Assembly (NCBI GenBank): GCA_007133925.1
Contig: SLLU01000069.1
Span: 1 to 35,513 of the forward strand
Length of the DNA stretch: 35,513 nucleotides
From: Candidatus Halarchaeoplasma halalkaliphilum
GTDB taxonomy: Archaea; Thermoplasmatota; Thermoplasmata; Halarchaeoplasmatales; Halarchaeoplasmataceae
Direction: 5' to 3'
Shown: piece after piece, positions 1 to 9,105 of the stretch
Numbering within the stretch: position 1 is the stretch's first letter
How the letters are laid out: every line of letters starts with the position of its first letter
Made by a program: the position numbers and the translations under genes
The notes under the pieces: model-generated
The model's input: only the letters and a program-made list of their open reading frames with translations
Told to the model about the DNA's origin: nothing
Database searches by the model: none

Positions 1-3000
1 AGGCTGGCTGCAACAACGGCAACGATGATCAGTGCGATCATCCACAAGGGAATGCCTGTGGAGGGGTCGATCACTTCGAAGGAGGCAGAAGTGTACTCAG
101 CCTCATCCCCTCGGGGATGTTCAGGACGGATCACAATTCTGTAATCTCCACCTCTATCTGGGGTGACCAGTTCGATATAGAATGAACCATCACCACTGGA
201 TATAGCATCCGCCTCAACGATGGGGGTGCCATCCGCATCCACAAGGAACGCTCGAATTAACATATCTGGGATGGGTTTGCTGTCATGATCCCTAACGATT
301 TCCCCGAAGATTTCAATGAAATCTCCTATATTCAAATCGACCTGGCTGAAGTAAACCCCAACGAACCTCAGTTCCATAGGTTCGATGGTTATTTCCCGAG
401 AGATGCTGATGTTGCCATATTCGTTTACCAACTCAACTGTGATAGTTATCGTACCTGTAGTGTCCACGTTCCAGGTCCTGGAAGCTGTCACTATCTCACC
501 TACAGGTATATCAATGGTAGTACTGCCTATGTTCTCATTCTCGTGAGAAAAGAGGATCTCCGCATCTCTGAGAACTGTTCCCCCGTTATTTTCGATATTC
601 ACGGATATCTCAAGATCATCTCGTTCCATCACGGAATCGTCTTGGATATCTTCCCCGTTAACCTTCAATTCGATTTCTGGAGAATAGAACTCCGGTTGCG
701 GCGGTGCTCTCACGAGGACTTCAGTGAAGGCTTCATTGTTATCTATGTTGTGATCTCTTGGTGGGTCCGTTTCGGGATCCACGAACACGCGGATGTGTCT
801 TACTTCCTCTATTAAATTATCATGGGATAAGGTGGCGTCCCAGAAAATGCTGGCAGTCCTTACCGCATTTCGGGATACTGCTACAGTGGCAGTATCGATA
901 AGATTGTAATTTCCGCCATCGAGAATGTAAAAGCGTACTGTTGCTTCACTCACGTCTACCATGCCCACATTTGAGATGTCTGCGGAGATGACGGCAGTTT
1001 CCCCGACCATCAGGTCCCCGGGAGCCACTTCCACGTCACCATCGGAGACAGCCAGATCCGGCGTGTACACATCTTCAAACACTACCGGGATTGTATACAC
1101 ATATACGTCGGACGGATAATTCGGAATAGCGACATCCATACTTATTTCATGTTCTTCATATTCTGCTATGAGTTCGTAGTTACCAACAAAGGTAGGACCA
1201 TGTATGTTAACTATGTCGGAAAGGGCTGGTAAATAAACGATACCGTTTGCTGTGGTTCCCGATTGACTCTCGTCAGGGTCGTATGAGCTTTCCAATGTAA
1301 CATCCACATCACCCAATAATACGTCTCCGTGGCTCCTGGTTTCCACACGAACCCATCGAGACACTTCTATCCGGCCAGTACCAGAAACCACTACGGAAGG
1401 TGTGGCCACGGCCAATAGTTTAGCCTCGGTATGTTCAAAATCGTTTAGATGACCGGTGAAGGTACTGTCAGTACCTTCCATCCTTGTGGGATTGATGTGT
1501 ATGTCAGTTGAGGTGAAAGTCGAGCCAAAGACTTCAAAAAGTTCCGATGTCACGTGCATGGGACCTCTTACCGTGCTATCGCTTATTGTCAACGTTGAAT
1601 CATCGACGGCGTGGATCCGTACTTCCATATCTATGATGCAGTCATTCCGCACTTCTAGGATTCCCTGGTCCTCTATGATTATGTTCATGCGGTAGTCCGA
1701 ATATGCCCTTATGCTATCGAACACCAATCGCCCCTGATCCCGGACTATTATTCCGTATTGATTATGCCGTTCCTGCACCATCCTAAGGTTGCCATTGATG
1801 GTGAGTTCACCGCCTTGCTCAACTACGATGAACCCGTTGGGACTGAATGTGCCTCTGCTTTGAGTATTGGCCACTATAAGATCGAAGGCGTAGTCCACGC
1901 TGAATATGGGTTTGGTAACAGTCCGGTGTGCTTCCAAAACATCATCCAGCAATACTTCCACCCTTATCTCTCTATTTCCTCGTGTGGATGGGTTCCATGT
2001 GGTGGTCACCTCCGCCGTGCCCTGGGCCGGGATCGTTAACATTTGACTGGTCCCGGTTATTTCAACATTATCCGCATAAAAGCGTACTCGAGCATCAGCC
2101 AAGGCACCCTCATTATGGATCACTGCTGTTATGTCTAAATCATTCCCCATCTCCGGAAGGTCCTCGGATAAAGATATGCTTTCCACGGATAGGATAGGGG
2201 GTTTAACGATGGTCAGATCCCGTGTCTGTTGCTGTTCGCCAAGTGTAATCATTACAACTCTCGTTTCACTTAGTTCATCCGACACCATCTGTGCCAGCCA
2301 CGTTTGTTCCACAGTGGTAGTTCCTCCGCCGATCAATTCGGGAACAAGCTTTTCGCCCACTAGAGTGCCGTCGATATAAAAATTCGCGTAAGTGCTCCTT
2401 GAACCATATTCTCCAGCATTCATTATATGGGCAGACATAGTGAGGGTTTCACCTTCGTGTATTGTGGCGGGATCAAGTTCAAAATTGGTGATCTGGAGAT
2501 CCGCCTTTTCAAGTATAGTTATCGTTCGGGTACGTACGTTATCATCTGTGGTTTGCTGATGTATCTCTCCGTCAGGGTCCACTACCACTATAATCTGGTA
2601 TGTCCCTGTAGAAGGATAATCCCATACTAATGGTTCGGTCACCACATCTTCCTCACCCTGACCTTTGATGCTTACGAACCTTGTACCGAACTGGTTTCCC
2701 GGATCCTGCTCATCGTAATAGAAGGCAACTGTAACGTTCTCCACATCCGCTTCACCCATATTGTCTATACGGGCTGAAACGTGCACTTCGGCCCCGTCTT
2801 CGACTTCACTGCCCGGGTTGAATATGATCTCCCGTACCCTCAGGTGTGCCTGGCCAGGGAGTTCCATATCGAATTCCAGATCGGTTCTGATCAGATTATC
2901 AACCAGATTCGGGAAAGATTTGAGGGAAAGGTCTCTGGAAGCTTCGATTTCGTCGATCTCAAATTCCTCGTTCTCGTAGGTACCGTCCAAAATGTATGTA

Positions 3001-4655
3001 CCCCCTACGAACTTACTGTTCGGCCAGTTTTCAGGATGAGTGATATTGTCGCTGAGTAAGAACATGACCGTCCGTCCATTGCTAAGGGTTATGTAGCCTG
3101 TTCCCGGTTCATATATTGTTTCGTAAACCCGTTCCATGTAATCCAATGCCTCGGGGTTATGAACCGGATCGTTGTATGTACCTCTCATATTGTTGGGCAT
3201 TATCTCAGCACCCTTCAACACGTTTCCGGCTGTATCCATCGCAGTTACTTCCACCCAACGATACATGTTAACTATAGATTCATCGTCTGTTACCACTATG
3301 GGATCCCCGTCCGGTCTGGGCAATACCCCTTCGGGCAGTTCCAGACCATAGGTTCGAAGGGTGGAACCACCCAGGACCCGTATGACCCTGTGACTAAGGT
3401 CCGCATTTGCCATCCATGAGGTCTTGTCCGTGATGACCCGACCAGATCCGGGCCGGGGATTCACATCCGACGGGTTGAAATCTATGTCGATAACACTGTT
3501 GATCACCGTCATGGTTGAGTCCCACAGATGTATATCGTTGTCAAAGGCTGAATGAAGGGTTATTGATTCTATTGATATGGAAGCATTCTCGTTATCAGGA
3601 TCACCCATCGAATTGGATAGGGATACCGTCAGATCGAATGTGTAGTCACCATTTATCTTGCTGAGTCCGGGTTCGAATATATTGATTTCATCGAAAATCA
3701 GGCTACCGCCCGTGTTCATTATGGTAAAAGCCTCCTGGGGACCATCCGGGGATTGGTAGATCAGACTATCTTCCGCAGTATATTCGGTCCCGGTTCTGTA
3801 CCTCACTTCCATGACCAACGCACTTATCCTATCGAAAGGGTTGATATATGGATAACCCTGGGCTATAGATGGAAATTGAGGGTTGGCCAATTCCCATAAA
3901 TTAATAGTCATAGAGTCTCCGGGTCCCAGTACTGGAGGAATCGGGCCGCTGTAATCTGCGGGATACCACTGCATTGGTGAAAGGTGGTCATTACGATAAT
4001 AACCTCTTATTTCGGAATCCTCCAAAAGGACGTGGGACCCCATGTTGGCTATGAGTCGGGGACAATCATTATTGTCGTGTTCTCCCACTCGCATTTCGGA
4101 AGCACCCCAGGTAAAATCATAGTTCGGAACCTCATCCAGAGGTTCGAAGGTGGAGTCTCTCAATGTGAGGGTTGAGCCTTCGAGATAAACCCATCCAGGG
4201 AATTTAAAAGACGAGCCTTCCAGAAGTTCGATGGCGCCGTTGAAGGCGGAAATGTTAGTCTTTAGGAACGGCCTAAGAACAGTTCCCTCTCCTCTAAGGC
4301 TGGTGGTGATTTCACTGTTCCTCAGTGTCAATCTACCACCGTTTATGATGATGTTTCTTGGATTATACCCGTCTATCAACAGTACCATGGAGGTGTCTAT
4401 CAATTCGAGATGCCCGTTCGGACCGATCTCGATACTGGCATCCAGGGGAAGTTGTACGCCAGATAAGGTAACTGGTTGGTTTATGATCCACACATCGCCC
4501 TCCCCATCCCATCCGTGGATATCATTGTCAATGACCATTCCGTCGGGACTCTCCGCTAAATCATGTGCAAATGCCGGAAATGTTGCACTTATTAACAATA
4601 TAATCGTTGCTACTAGCCCAAATAATCTCAGATGCTCTGCTTTTTTATGGTTCAT
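1..4655 (-). CDS. Giant secreted surface protein with CARDB-like domains, C-terminus cut by window edge
   Basis: An open frame of 1551 codons runs from ATG at 4655 to the left edge without a stop. The N-terminus is a signal peptide (basic MNHKK, hydrophobic core, AFA cleavage site near residue 31). Residues about 40-220 and 925-1085 are rich in short beta repeats of the kind seen in parallel beta-helices. At least five Ig-like repeats of CARDB/APHP type start near residues 600, 715, 818, 1195 and 1322. Each carries the pattern V-xx-G-(E/D)-x-hydrophobic followed by (N/S)-x-G and FY. A last beta domain (from about 1425, with KPIPDMLIRAFLVD) resembles carboxypeptidase-regulatory folds. A membrane segment (IPLWMIALIIVAVVAAS) is reached at the very edge, so only a few residues are probably missing. 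The protein is strongly acidic. A GGTGG ribosome site precedes the start. It is likely a cell-surface or adhesion protein, but the ligand is unknown. Confidence 0.9.
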   Translation of the reverse strand, partial: MNHKKAEHLRLFGLVATIILLISATFPAFAHDLAESPDGMVIDNDIHGWDGEGDVWIINQPVTLSGVQLPLDASIEIGPNGHLELIDTSMVLLIDGYNPRNIIINGGRLTLRNSEITTSLRGEGTVLRPFLKTNISAFNGAIELLEGSSFKFPGWVYLEGSTLTLRDSTFEPLDEVPNYDFTWGASEMRVGEHDNNDCPRLIANMGSHVLLEDSEIRGYYRNDHLSPMQWYPADYSGPIPPVLGPGDSMTINLWELANPQFPSIAQGYPYINPFDRISALVMEVRYRTGTEYTAEDSLIYQSPDGPQEAFTIMNTGGSLIFDEINIFEPGLSKINGDYTFDLTVSLSNSMGDPDNENASISIESITLHSAFDNDIHLWDSTMTVINSVIDIDFNPSDVNPRPGSGRVITDKTSWMANADLSHRVIRVLGGSTLRTYGLELPEGVLPRPDGDPIVVTDDESIVNMYRWVEVTAMDTAGNVLKGAEIMPNNMRGTYNDPVHNPEALDYMERVYETIYEPGTGYITLSNGRTVMFLLSDNITHPENWPNSKFVGGTYILDGTYENEEFEIDEIEASRDLSLKSFPNLVDNLIRTDLEFDMELPGQAHLRVREIIFNPGSEVEDGAEVHVSARIDNMGEADVENVTVAFYYDEQDPGNQFGTRFVSIKGQGEEDVVTEPLVWDYPSTGTYQIIVVVDPDGEIHQQTTDDNVRTRTITILEKADLQITNFELDPATIHEGETLTMSAHIMNAGEYGSRSTYANFYIDGTLVGEKLVPELIGGGTTTVEQTWLAQMVSDELSETRVVMITLGEQQQTRDLTIVKPPILSVESISLSEDLPEMGNDLDITAVIHNEGALADARVRFYADNVEITGTSQMLTIPAQGTAEVTTTWNPSTRGNREIRVEVLLDDVLEAHRTVTKPIFSVDYAFDLIVANTQSRGTFSPNGFIVVEQGGELTINGNLRMVQERHNQYGIIVRDQGRLVFDSIRAYSDYRMNIIIEDQGILEVRNDCIIDMEVRIHAVDDSTLTISDSTVRGPMHVTSELFEVFGSTFTSTDIHINPTRMEGTDSTFTGHLNDFEHTEAKLLAVATPSVVVSGTGRIEVSRWVRVETRSHGDVLLGDVDVTLESSYDPDESQSGTTANGIVYLPALSDIVNIHGPTFVGNYELIAEYEEHEISMDVAIPNYPSDVYVYTIPVVFEDVYTPDLAVSDGDVEVAPGDLMVGETAVISADISNVGMVDVSEATVRFYILDGGNYNLIDTATVAVSRNAVRTASIFWDATLSHDNLIEEVRHIRVFVDPETDPPRDHNIDNNEAFTEVLVRAPPQPEFYSPEIELKVNGEDIQDDSVMERDDLEISVNIENNGGTVLRDAEILFSHENENIGSTTIDIPVGEIVTASRTWNVDTTGTITITVELVNEYGNISISREITIEPMELRFVGVYFSQVDLNIGDFIEIFGEIVRDHDSKPIPDMLIRAFLVDADGTPIVEADAISSGDGSFYIELVTPDRGGDYRIVIRPEHPRGDEAEYTSASFEVIDPSTGIPLWMIALIIVAVVAAS

Positions 4656-4707
4656 ATCTTCCACCAAGGATCGCTACCTTTTGTTCTTCTAACATCCTAC
4701 GCTCACC

Positions 4708-4715
4708 TATAAAGT
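4708..4715 (-). promoter_or_regulatory. TATA box for the giant surface protein
   Basis: CTTTATAG on the minus strand lies about 53 bases before the ATG at 4655. Transcription would start near 4685, giving a leader of about 30 bases that contains the GGTGG ribosome site. The assignment rests on motif and spacing only. Confidence 0.5.
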
Positions 4716-4847
4716 GTTTTGCATTTACTATGGATATGACATAATCCTATATAAAAGATTCTCTTAGAGCGTTGAATTAGTTATTATGATCGTTACCAAA
4801 TGTAAAAATGTTTAATAATCAGTGATAGCATTGGTATTTTGATTGGG

Positions 4848-6287
4848 ATGCGCGAGACCATTCTAAGAGAATTAGCTGAAAATAACACGCTGCTTTCACC
4901 GGGCGCATGGGAGTATCTGGATACATTGGATGATCCGGTTTCTATCGTACAAGAGATGGTAAGAACTTCCACCGACCTGCCCTTCCCCGTCGGACGGGAT
5001 GTTTTGGTCCCTTTCGTGGAGGCAAAACGCCCTTCTAGAAAAGAGAAAACACCGGATGTAAGGCCACCATCCATAAAAACCCACGAAGTGAAGATCAGAT
5101 CGGATATAACCGGTAATTCGACCTGCACGGGAGAGTTGTCTGATTTCACCAACCATTTCATGGACCGATACAATAAGCTCAAGACTATCCTGATAAGGAG
5201 AAGAGAGGCAAAAGGTATTTTGAACATCAACAATGTGGTGAAAAGAAAAGGCGAGGCCCGGATCATCGCCATGATAGGGGACGTATCAACCACCTCAAAC
5301 GGCAACATATCACTTACCCTTGAAGACCCAACCGGGCATATCAGAGGATTTATCTCGTCTGAAAGCGGTGCTTACAGTACCGACCTGTTGGAAGACGAGG
5401 TCGTAATAGCGGTGGGCAAGGTTTGGGAGAAAAAGAAAAGTTTCGACACCACCTTCGCCATAAACGAGATAATCCGTCCAGGGGTACCCAGAAGTGTGGT
5501 CAAAAGGAGCACCGATGTCCAGGGGAAGATCGCTTTCATAGGCGATATCCACATAGGTAGTAAAACATTCCTTAAGGATAGTTGGGAACGTTTTCTATCA
5601 TGGATGGAATCGGGGGAAAACGGTTCCTCCGAAATAGGATACCTGATTATTGCCGGGGACCTGATAGACGGCATCGGCATATACCCCAATCAAGAAGACG
5701 AATTGGAAATAAAAGATATTTATGAACAGTACAGGGTATTGGGAAAGATGCTCAGGAGGATACCATCCCATGTCCAGATAGTCGCAATTCCAGGCAACCA
5801 CGATATAGTTCGAAACATGGAACCCCAGCCATCGCTACCCAAGAACGTACAGGATTTATTTCCGGACAACGTCATCTTCTGCGGAAATCCATCCATGATC
5901 CACATAGGAGGTATCAAGATCCTTATGTACCACGGGGGTAGCATAAACGACCTGTCGGACATGCTCTCCAGCGTGGACACTGATCAACCCTGCACAGCCA
6001 TGAAGGAGATGCTGGAGAGAAGGCATCTGGTACCGGTTTACGGCAAGAAAACACCCATCGCACCTGAAAAAGAAGACATGTTGGTGATTAACGATGTGCC
6101 GGATATATTCGTAACAGGTCATATGCACAAAACAGACGTTATGCAGCATTACAATACATTATTGATTAACGCTTCAACATGGCAAGACCAAACGGATTAT
6201 CAAAAGATGCGGGATATACAGCCGGATCCGGCCTATGTGATCATATACGACCCTGTCTTGAATCAGGTGGACAAAAAGAAATGCTAG
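4848..6287 (+). CDS. polB: DNA polymerase D small subunit (DP1)
   Basis: This is the small, 3'-5' proofreading exonuclease subunit of the euryarchaeal replicative polymerase PolD, partner of the large subunit DP2. The 479 residues are a normal length. An OB-fold (about 137-210, including EDPTGHIRGF) precedes a calcineurin-like phosphoesterase domain. Metal-binding motifs are visible in order: GDIH (D233, H235), GDLIDG (D271), GNHD (N317, H318), MYHGG (H362) and GHMH (424-427), so the nuclease site looks intact. ATG 4848 is preferred. An in-frame TTG at 4839 would add three residues, and a TATA-like TTTAATAA at 4811 would place the transcript start close to either codon, suggesting a nearly leaderless message. 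DP2 is not in the window. Confidence 0.95.
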   Translation: MRETILRELAENNTLLSPGAWEYLDTLDDPVSIVQEMVRTSTDLPFPVGRDVLVPFVEAKRPSRKEKTPDVRPPSIKTHEVKIRSDITGNSTCTGELSDFTNHFMDRYNKLKTILIRRREAKGILNINNVVKRKGEARIIAMIGDVSTTSNGNISLTLEDPTGHIRGFISSESGAYSTDLLEDEVVIAVGKVWEKKKSFDTTFAINEIIRPGVPRSVVKRSTDVQGKIAFIGDIHIGSKTFLKDSWERFLSWMESGENGSSEIGYLIIAGDLIDGIGIYPNQEDELEIKDIYEQYRVLGKMLRRIPSHVQIVAIPGNHDIVRNMEPQPSLPKNVQDLFPDNVIFCGNPSMIHIGGIKILMYHGGSINDLSDMLSSVDTDQPCTAMKEMLERRHLVPVYGKKTPIAPEKEDMLVINDVPDIFVTGHMHKTDVMQHYNTLLINASTWQDQTDYQKMRDIQPDPAYVIIYDPVLNQVDKKKC

Positions 6288-6380
6288 TACCACTGACATA
6301 GAAGTTTTTTAGACTTATTCTAATTACACCGATAAGGGATTGATTCGTGAACCCTTGGTTCAAACCCCTTGTGTTACAAG

Positions 6381-6390
6381 TAAAATAAAA
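6381..6390 (-). terminator. T-rich terminator after the tRNA
   Basis: Immediately after the tRNA 3' end the minus strand reads TTTTATTTTA, a typical archaeal T-tract terminator. It would end a transcript carrying both the eS1 gene and the tRNA. Confidence 0.5.
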
Positions 6391-6487
6391 TGTCGGGGGC
6401 GGGGTTTGAACCCGCGGCCTCTAGATGTCCCAGGAACGCTCGATTTCCCTATGAGTCTAGCGCTCCACCAAGCTGAGCTACCCCGAC
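6391..6487 (-). tRNA. tRNA with CAT anticodon (elongator Met likely), 23-nt intron
   Basis: The cloverleaf closes fully: acceptor GTCGGGG/CCCCGAC with discriminator A, D stem GCTC/GAGC, anticodon stem CTAGA/TCTAG, and T stem GCGGG/CCCGC with loop TTCAAAC. The loop reads C-T-CAT-A, then a 23-nt intron (6427-6449) sits at the standard archaeal position 37/38. AGGAA and TTCCT in and beside the intron can pair, as expected for a bulge-helix-bulge substrate. It lacks the GGG/CCC anticodon stem and A1-U72 pair of the initiator. An intron at this site favours elongator Met over Ile2. The gene starts only 11 bases after the eS1 stop codon, so it is probably processed from the same transcript. Confidence 0.93.
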
Positions 6488-6498
6488 ATAGGGAAACT

Positions 6499-7392
6499 CT
6501 AGTCCTTTCCATGAAGGGCGTTATGTATCTTCTTGGTAAATGCCGGGCCGACGCCCTCCACCTTCAACAGATCTTCCTCGGTAGCGTTCTTCAGCTGCTC
6601 GAGAGTTCTGTAACCCCCTCCATAGAGTTTTTCCGCCATCGTGGGACCGACACCGTCTATGGTCTGGAATTCCTGTAGTATATCCGGTTTGGACAGGACC
6701 TTCTCGGGTTCGGGCATTGTTTCTTCTTCCTCTACCACGGTGACCTCTTCCTTCACCTCTTCTTCCGTTAATATCAGGTCTTCCACCATTTCACTTTCAG
6801 GTATGGAAAGTATCTTGGATTTGCATATCTCCACAGTACGGAGTGGATATATCTCCTTGCAATCTTTCTTGATCTGGCTAGCAAGGGATCCGAACAGCAT
6901 CTTTTGAACCAGTTGAGACAGTGTGGATTTCGAAGCGGTCTCTGTTATGATCTCCATCTGCTTGTTACGTAGAGACCTCTTTATGGAGGTGTTGATCCTT
7001 TTGTTGGTAACCGAAAGTACCTTTATTCTAATCTTATAACCCTCTTTTGTGGAAACATCGAAGGCTGGATCTATCTTTGACCTTCTTCGACGGGTCAGAC
7101 GTCTAACAAAATCAGATGTCATATCATGACCGTAGAACTGGGTTCTGCATTCGCCACCCCTGATGGCATTGACCCTCAACTTGACCTTTACATGTACTTT
7201 GGAAAAATCTCCGGCCAGTTCTTGAAGACTGATCTCAGATATCCTACCAAGCAATAATTCCGGATCCGCTGAAGGTGTTTCACCCACCTTTGCACCCTGG
7301 AACATGTCCGGTGCTACTATGGTGTACCAACTCTTTGATTTCCATTTGTCCTTTACCCGTCTGGATGCTAGTCTGGACTTTCGCCTTGCCAT
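6499..7392 (-). CDS. rps3ae: Ribosomal protein eS1 (S3ae) with C-terminal helix-hairpin-helix tail
   Basis: Residues 1 to about 200 match the archaeal/eukaryotic small-subunit protein eS1, a protein of the 30S platform: basic N-terminus, WYTIVAPDMFQGAKVGET, FYGHDMTSDFVRRLTRRRRSKID and IYPLRTVEICKSKIL. The usual archaeal protein stops near residue 200. Here an acidic linker (about 201-236, many Glu) leads to two helix-hairpin-helix motifs (DGVGPTMAEKLY near 246 and EGVGPAFTKKI near 279), a fold that usually binds nucleic acid. The frame is continuous, so this is a true fusion and not two genes. The start has a GGGG ribosome site. The tRNA that follows is on the same strand. Confidence 0.92.
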   Translation of the reverse strand: MARRKSRLASRRVKDKWKSKSWYTIVAPDMFQGAKVGETPSADPELLLGRISEISLQELAGDFSKVHVKVKLRVNAIRGGECRTQFYGHDMTSDFVRRLTRRRRSKIDPAFDVSTKEGYKIRIKVLSVTNKRINTSIKRSLRNKQMEIITETASKSTLSQLVQKMLFGSLASQIKKDCKEIYPLRTVEICKSKILSIPESEMVEDLILTEEEVKEEVTVVEEEETMPEPEKVLSKPDILQEFQTIDGVGPTMAEKLYGGGYRTLEQLKNATEEDLLKVEGVGPAFTKKIHNALHGKD

Positions 7393-7479
7393 TGTGATTC
7401 CCCTGATTAACTTGGATTCATGCTATCTCCATATGATATAACAACTTTTTGGTATATGCTATGGGGACCTAGGCCTATG

Positions 7480-8994
7480 TTAAAGTAATTTTAAACCTTT
7501 CGGTGGATCTCCATGGAATTCCCTGAACCTTTCCGGCCAATCACCCGGTTCAAGACCTTTTTGGGCAAGGAAGGCTGAAGCCCACCGTTCAAGTCCGATA
7601 CCGGAGCAGCCGGAGTACAACTCTTTGGCCTGTGATTTTATGTTGAATACCTTGGTGTATTTTCCGAATATGCTGAGATTCTGAAATTCCAACCACTCAC
7701 TTTCCTTCCTGTCCCCCCGGTAGGGAAGATAGGCCTCGAAATCTATGGTCCCTTCATTTTCGTCCGCACCCTTGTCGGTACCCCCGGACTGCTGAAGGTA
7801 GAATGGTTCCACCTGAGCCATCCTCCATTCCAGTTCTAAAACCTCTTCGAACACATAAGTGTACCTTTGGATCAGTGACTCCCGTAAATCGGTAAGCTGT
7901 TCCAGTGTGCCGATATAGACCGGCTCGATACGATGGAACTCATCCACACGCTCTATCCCGTGCCTGCCCCCGGATTCGTACCTAGCGCTGGGTACGGTAC
8001 GGTCGTACACGAGTAAGGGAAGGCTTTCGTCCGCGATGGTTTGATTTCTAAGAGACCAATATATGACAGGACATTGAGCATAACATATGCCGCTTCGAGG
8101 TTCGGATATCAACTCTTTGAGGAGTGCTACGGGGATCTCCCTGGCGATCTTAACATGATCCACGAACCCCTCCCATTCCGAGGGTGTCCTTGTCAGGGGC
8201 TCCGAAACATAATAAATCTCGTTCGGGACCCCTTCCATGTGACCAGTATCGATCCACACGTCGAAGGGGACCATCATGGATTGAATGACCTCCTGAAATC
8301 CCAAGGGTTGGAGTACCTCTTCGATGGCTATCCTTTCCATTGTATTGAGTATCTTCGCCGCTTGGGGTTTGTAGAACCATTTACCCTTTGTGGGGCCCTT
8401 CAGAATCCACCCTCTTTTTTCCATCTCCACCGTGGGATCCTTGTCCCATACCATCCTTTTTTCTTGGGAACTCCAGATCAGGTTCCACTGTTCAGCTTTA
8501 CCTTTGTAATGTTGAGCATTCACTTTTTCCTGTATGCGCTTTATGATCCGGTCCACGTAGTTATTTTCCATCTGCTCCTGGGTGAGTTTTGATGCGTTGA
8601 AGCGACATAACCGTTCCTCGAACTCGATGTCCTCTGTGAAGGGGACCGTGACCGGTTCAATTGGCTTGAACTCACACTGGAGTTCCACTATATACGATAT
8701 GATATCTATTCCCCTGATGCCTATGTGGTATTCCTTTCCCAAGTTTCGGGACAAATTCTTTTTCAATCGGAATACCGCATCATGGGCCCTCACGTAGCGG
8801 TCGGAGACCACCTTCAGTTCAAGAGCATGGGGATGGAATATCATATCCTTAACGGAAGCACCACCCTCTAGGTCCTTTGGGACCCCTCTTTTGAGAAGGT
8901 CCTCTTCAGCCGCCTTGATCAATTTCGTTATGTAGTCCTGTTTGTCATCTACGTCCCCGCTGAATTTAAAGAGGCATACCAATTCAAATTTCAT
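7480..8994 (-). CDS. serS: Type 2 (methanogen-type) serine--tRNA ligase
   Basis: This enzyme charges tRNA-Ser with serine. It is the rare type 2 class II SerRS described mainly from methanogens, not the common bacterial/eukaryotic form. The length of 504 residues matches the 502-residue Methanosarcina barkeri enzyme. The zinc ligands recalled for that enzyme (Cys306, Glu355, Cys461) correspond here to C308 (CAQCPV), E357 (HRIE) and C463 (SGCSG), with identical spacing of 49 and 106 residues. Motif 2 (TVPSARYESGGRHGIERVDEFHR) and motif 3 (GIGLERWASAFL) are present. The N-terminal 160 residues are the type 2 tRNA-binding domain, and no long coiled-coil arm is seen. It is probably separately transcribed from eS1 (87-base gap). 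Confidence 0.93.
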   Translation of the reverse strand: MKFELVCLFKFSGDVDDKQDYITKLIKAAEEDLLKRGVPKDLEGGASVKDMIFHPHALELKVVSDRYVRAHDAVFRLKKNLSRNLGKEYHIGIRGIDIISYIVELQCEFKPIEPVTVPFTEDIEFEERLCRFNASKLTQEQMENNYVDRIIKRIQEKVNAQHYKGKAEQWNLIWSSQEKRMVWDKDPTVEMEKRGWILKGPTKGKWFYKPQAAKILNTMERIAIEEVLQPLGFQEVIQSMMVPFDVWIDTGHMEGVPNEIYYVSEPLTRTPSEWEGFVDHVKIAREIPVALLKELISEPRSGICYAQCPVIYWSLRNQTIADESLPLLVYDRTVPSARYESGGRHGIERVDEFHRIEPVYIGTLEQLTDLRESLIQRYTYVFEEVLELEWRMAQVEPFYLQQSGGTDKGADENEGTIDFEAYLPYRGDRKESEWLEFQNLSIFGKYTKVFNIKSQAKELYSGCSGIGLERWASAFLAQKGLEPGDWPERFREFHGDPPKGLKLL

Positions 8995-9105
8995 GTTCTA
9001 TCAAAGAAAGCAATCTACGGTAGGTAATTAACGTTTTCCGAACCATTGAATTGTTTTCGAAAGGTTTAACATCTACTTGAATATTAGTATCCCTCGGGAT
9101 TACAC

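Noticed and set aside
285-4692. Many plus-strand reading frames of 60-180 codons
   Set aside because: They all lie opposite the single long minus-strand frame of the surface protein, have no recognisable domains, and mirror its codon structure.
4656-4847. A replication origin beside the DP1 gene
   Set aside because: The AT-rich gap contains promoter-like elements but no repeated origin-recognition motif or long inverted repeats.
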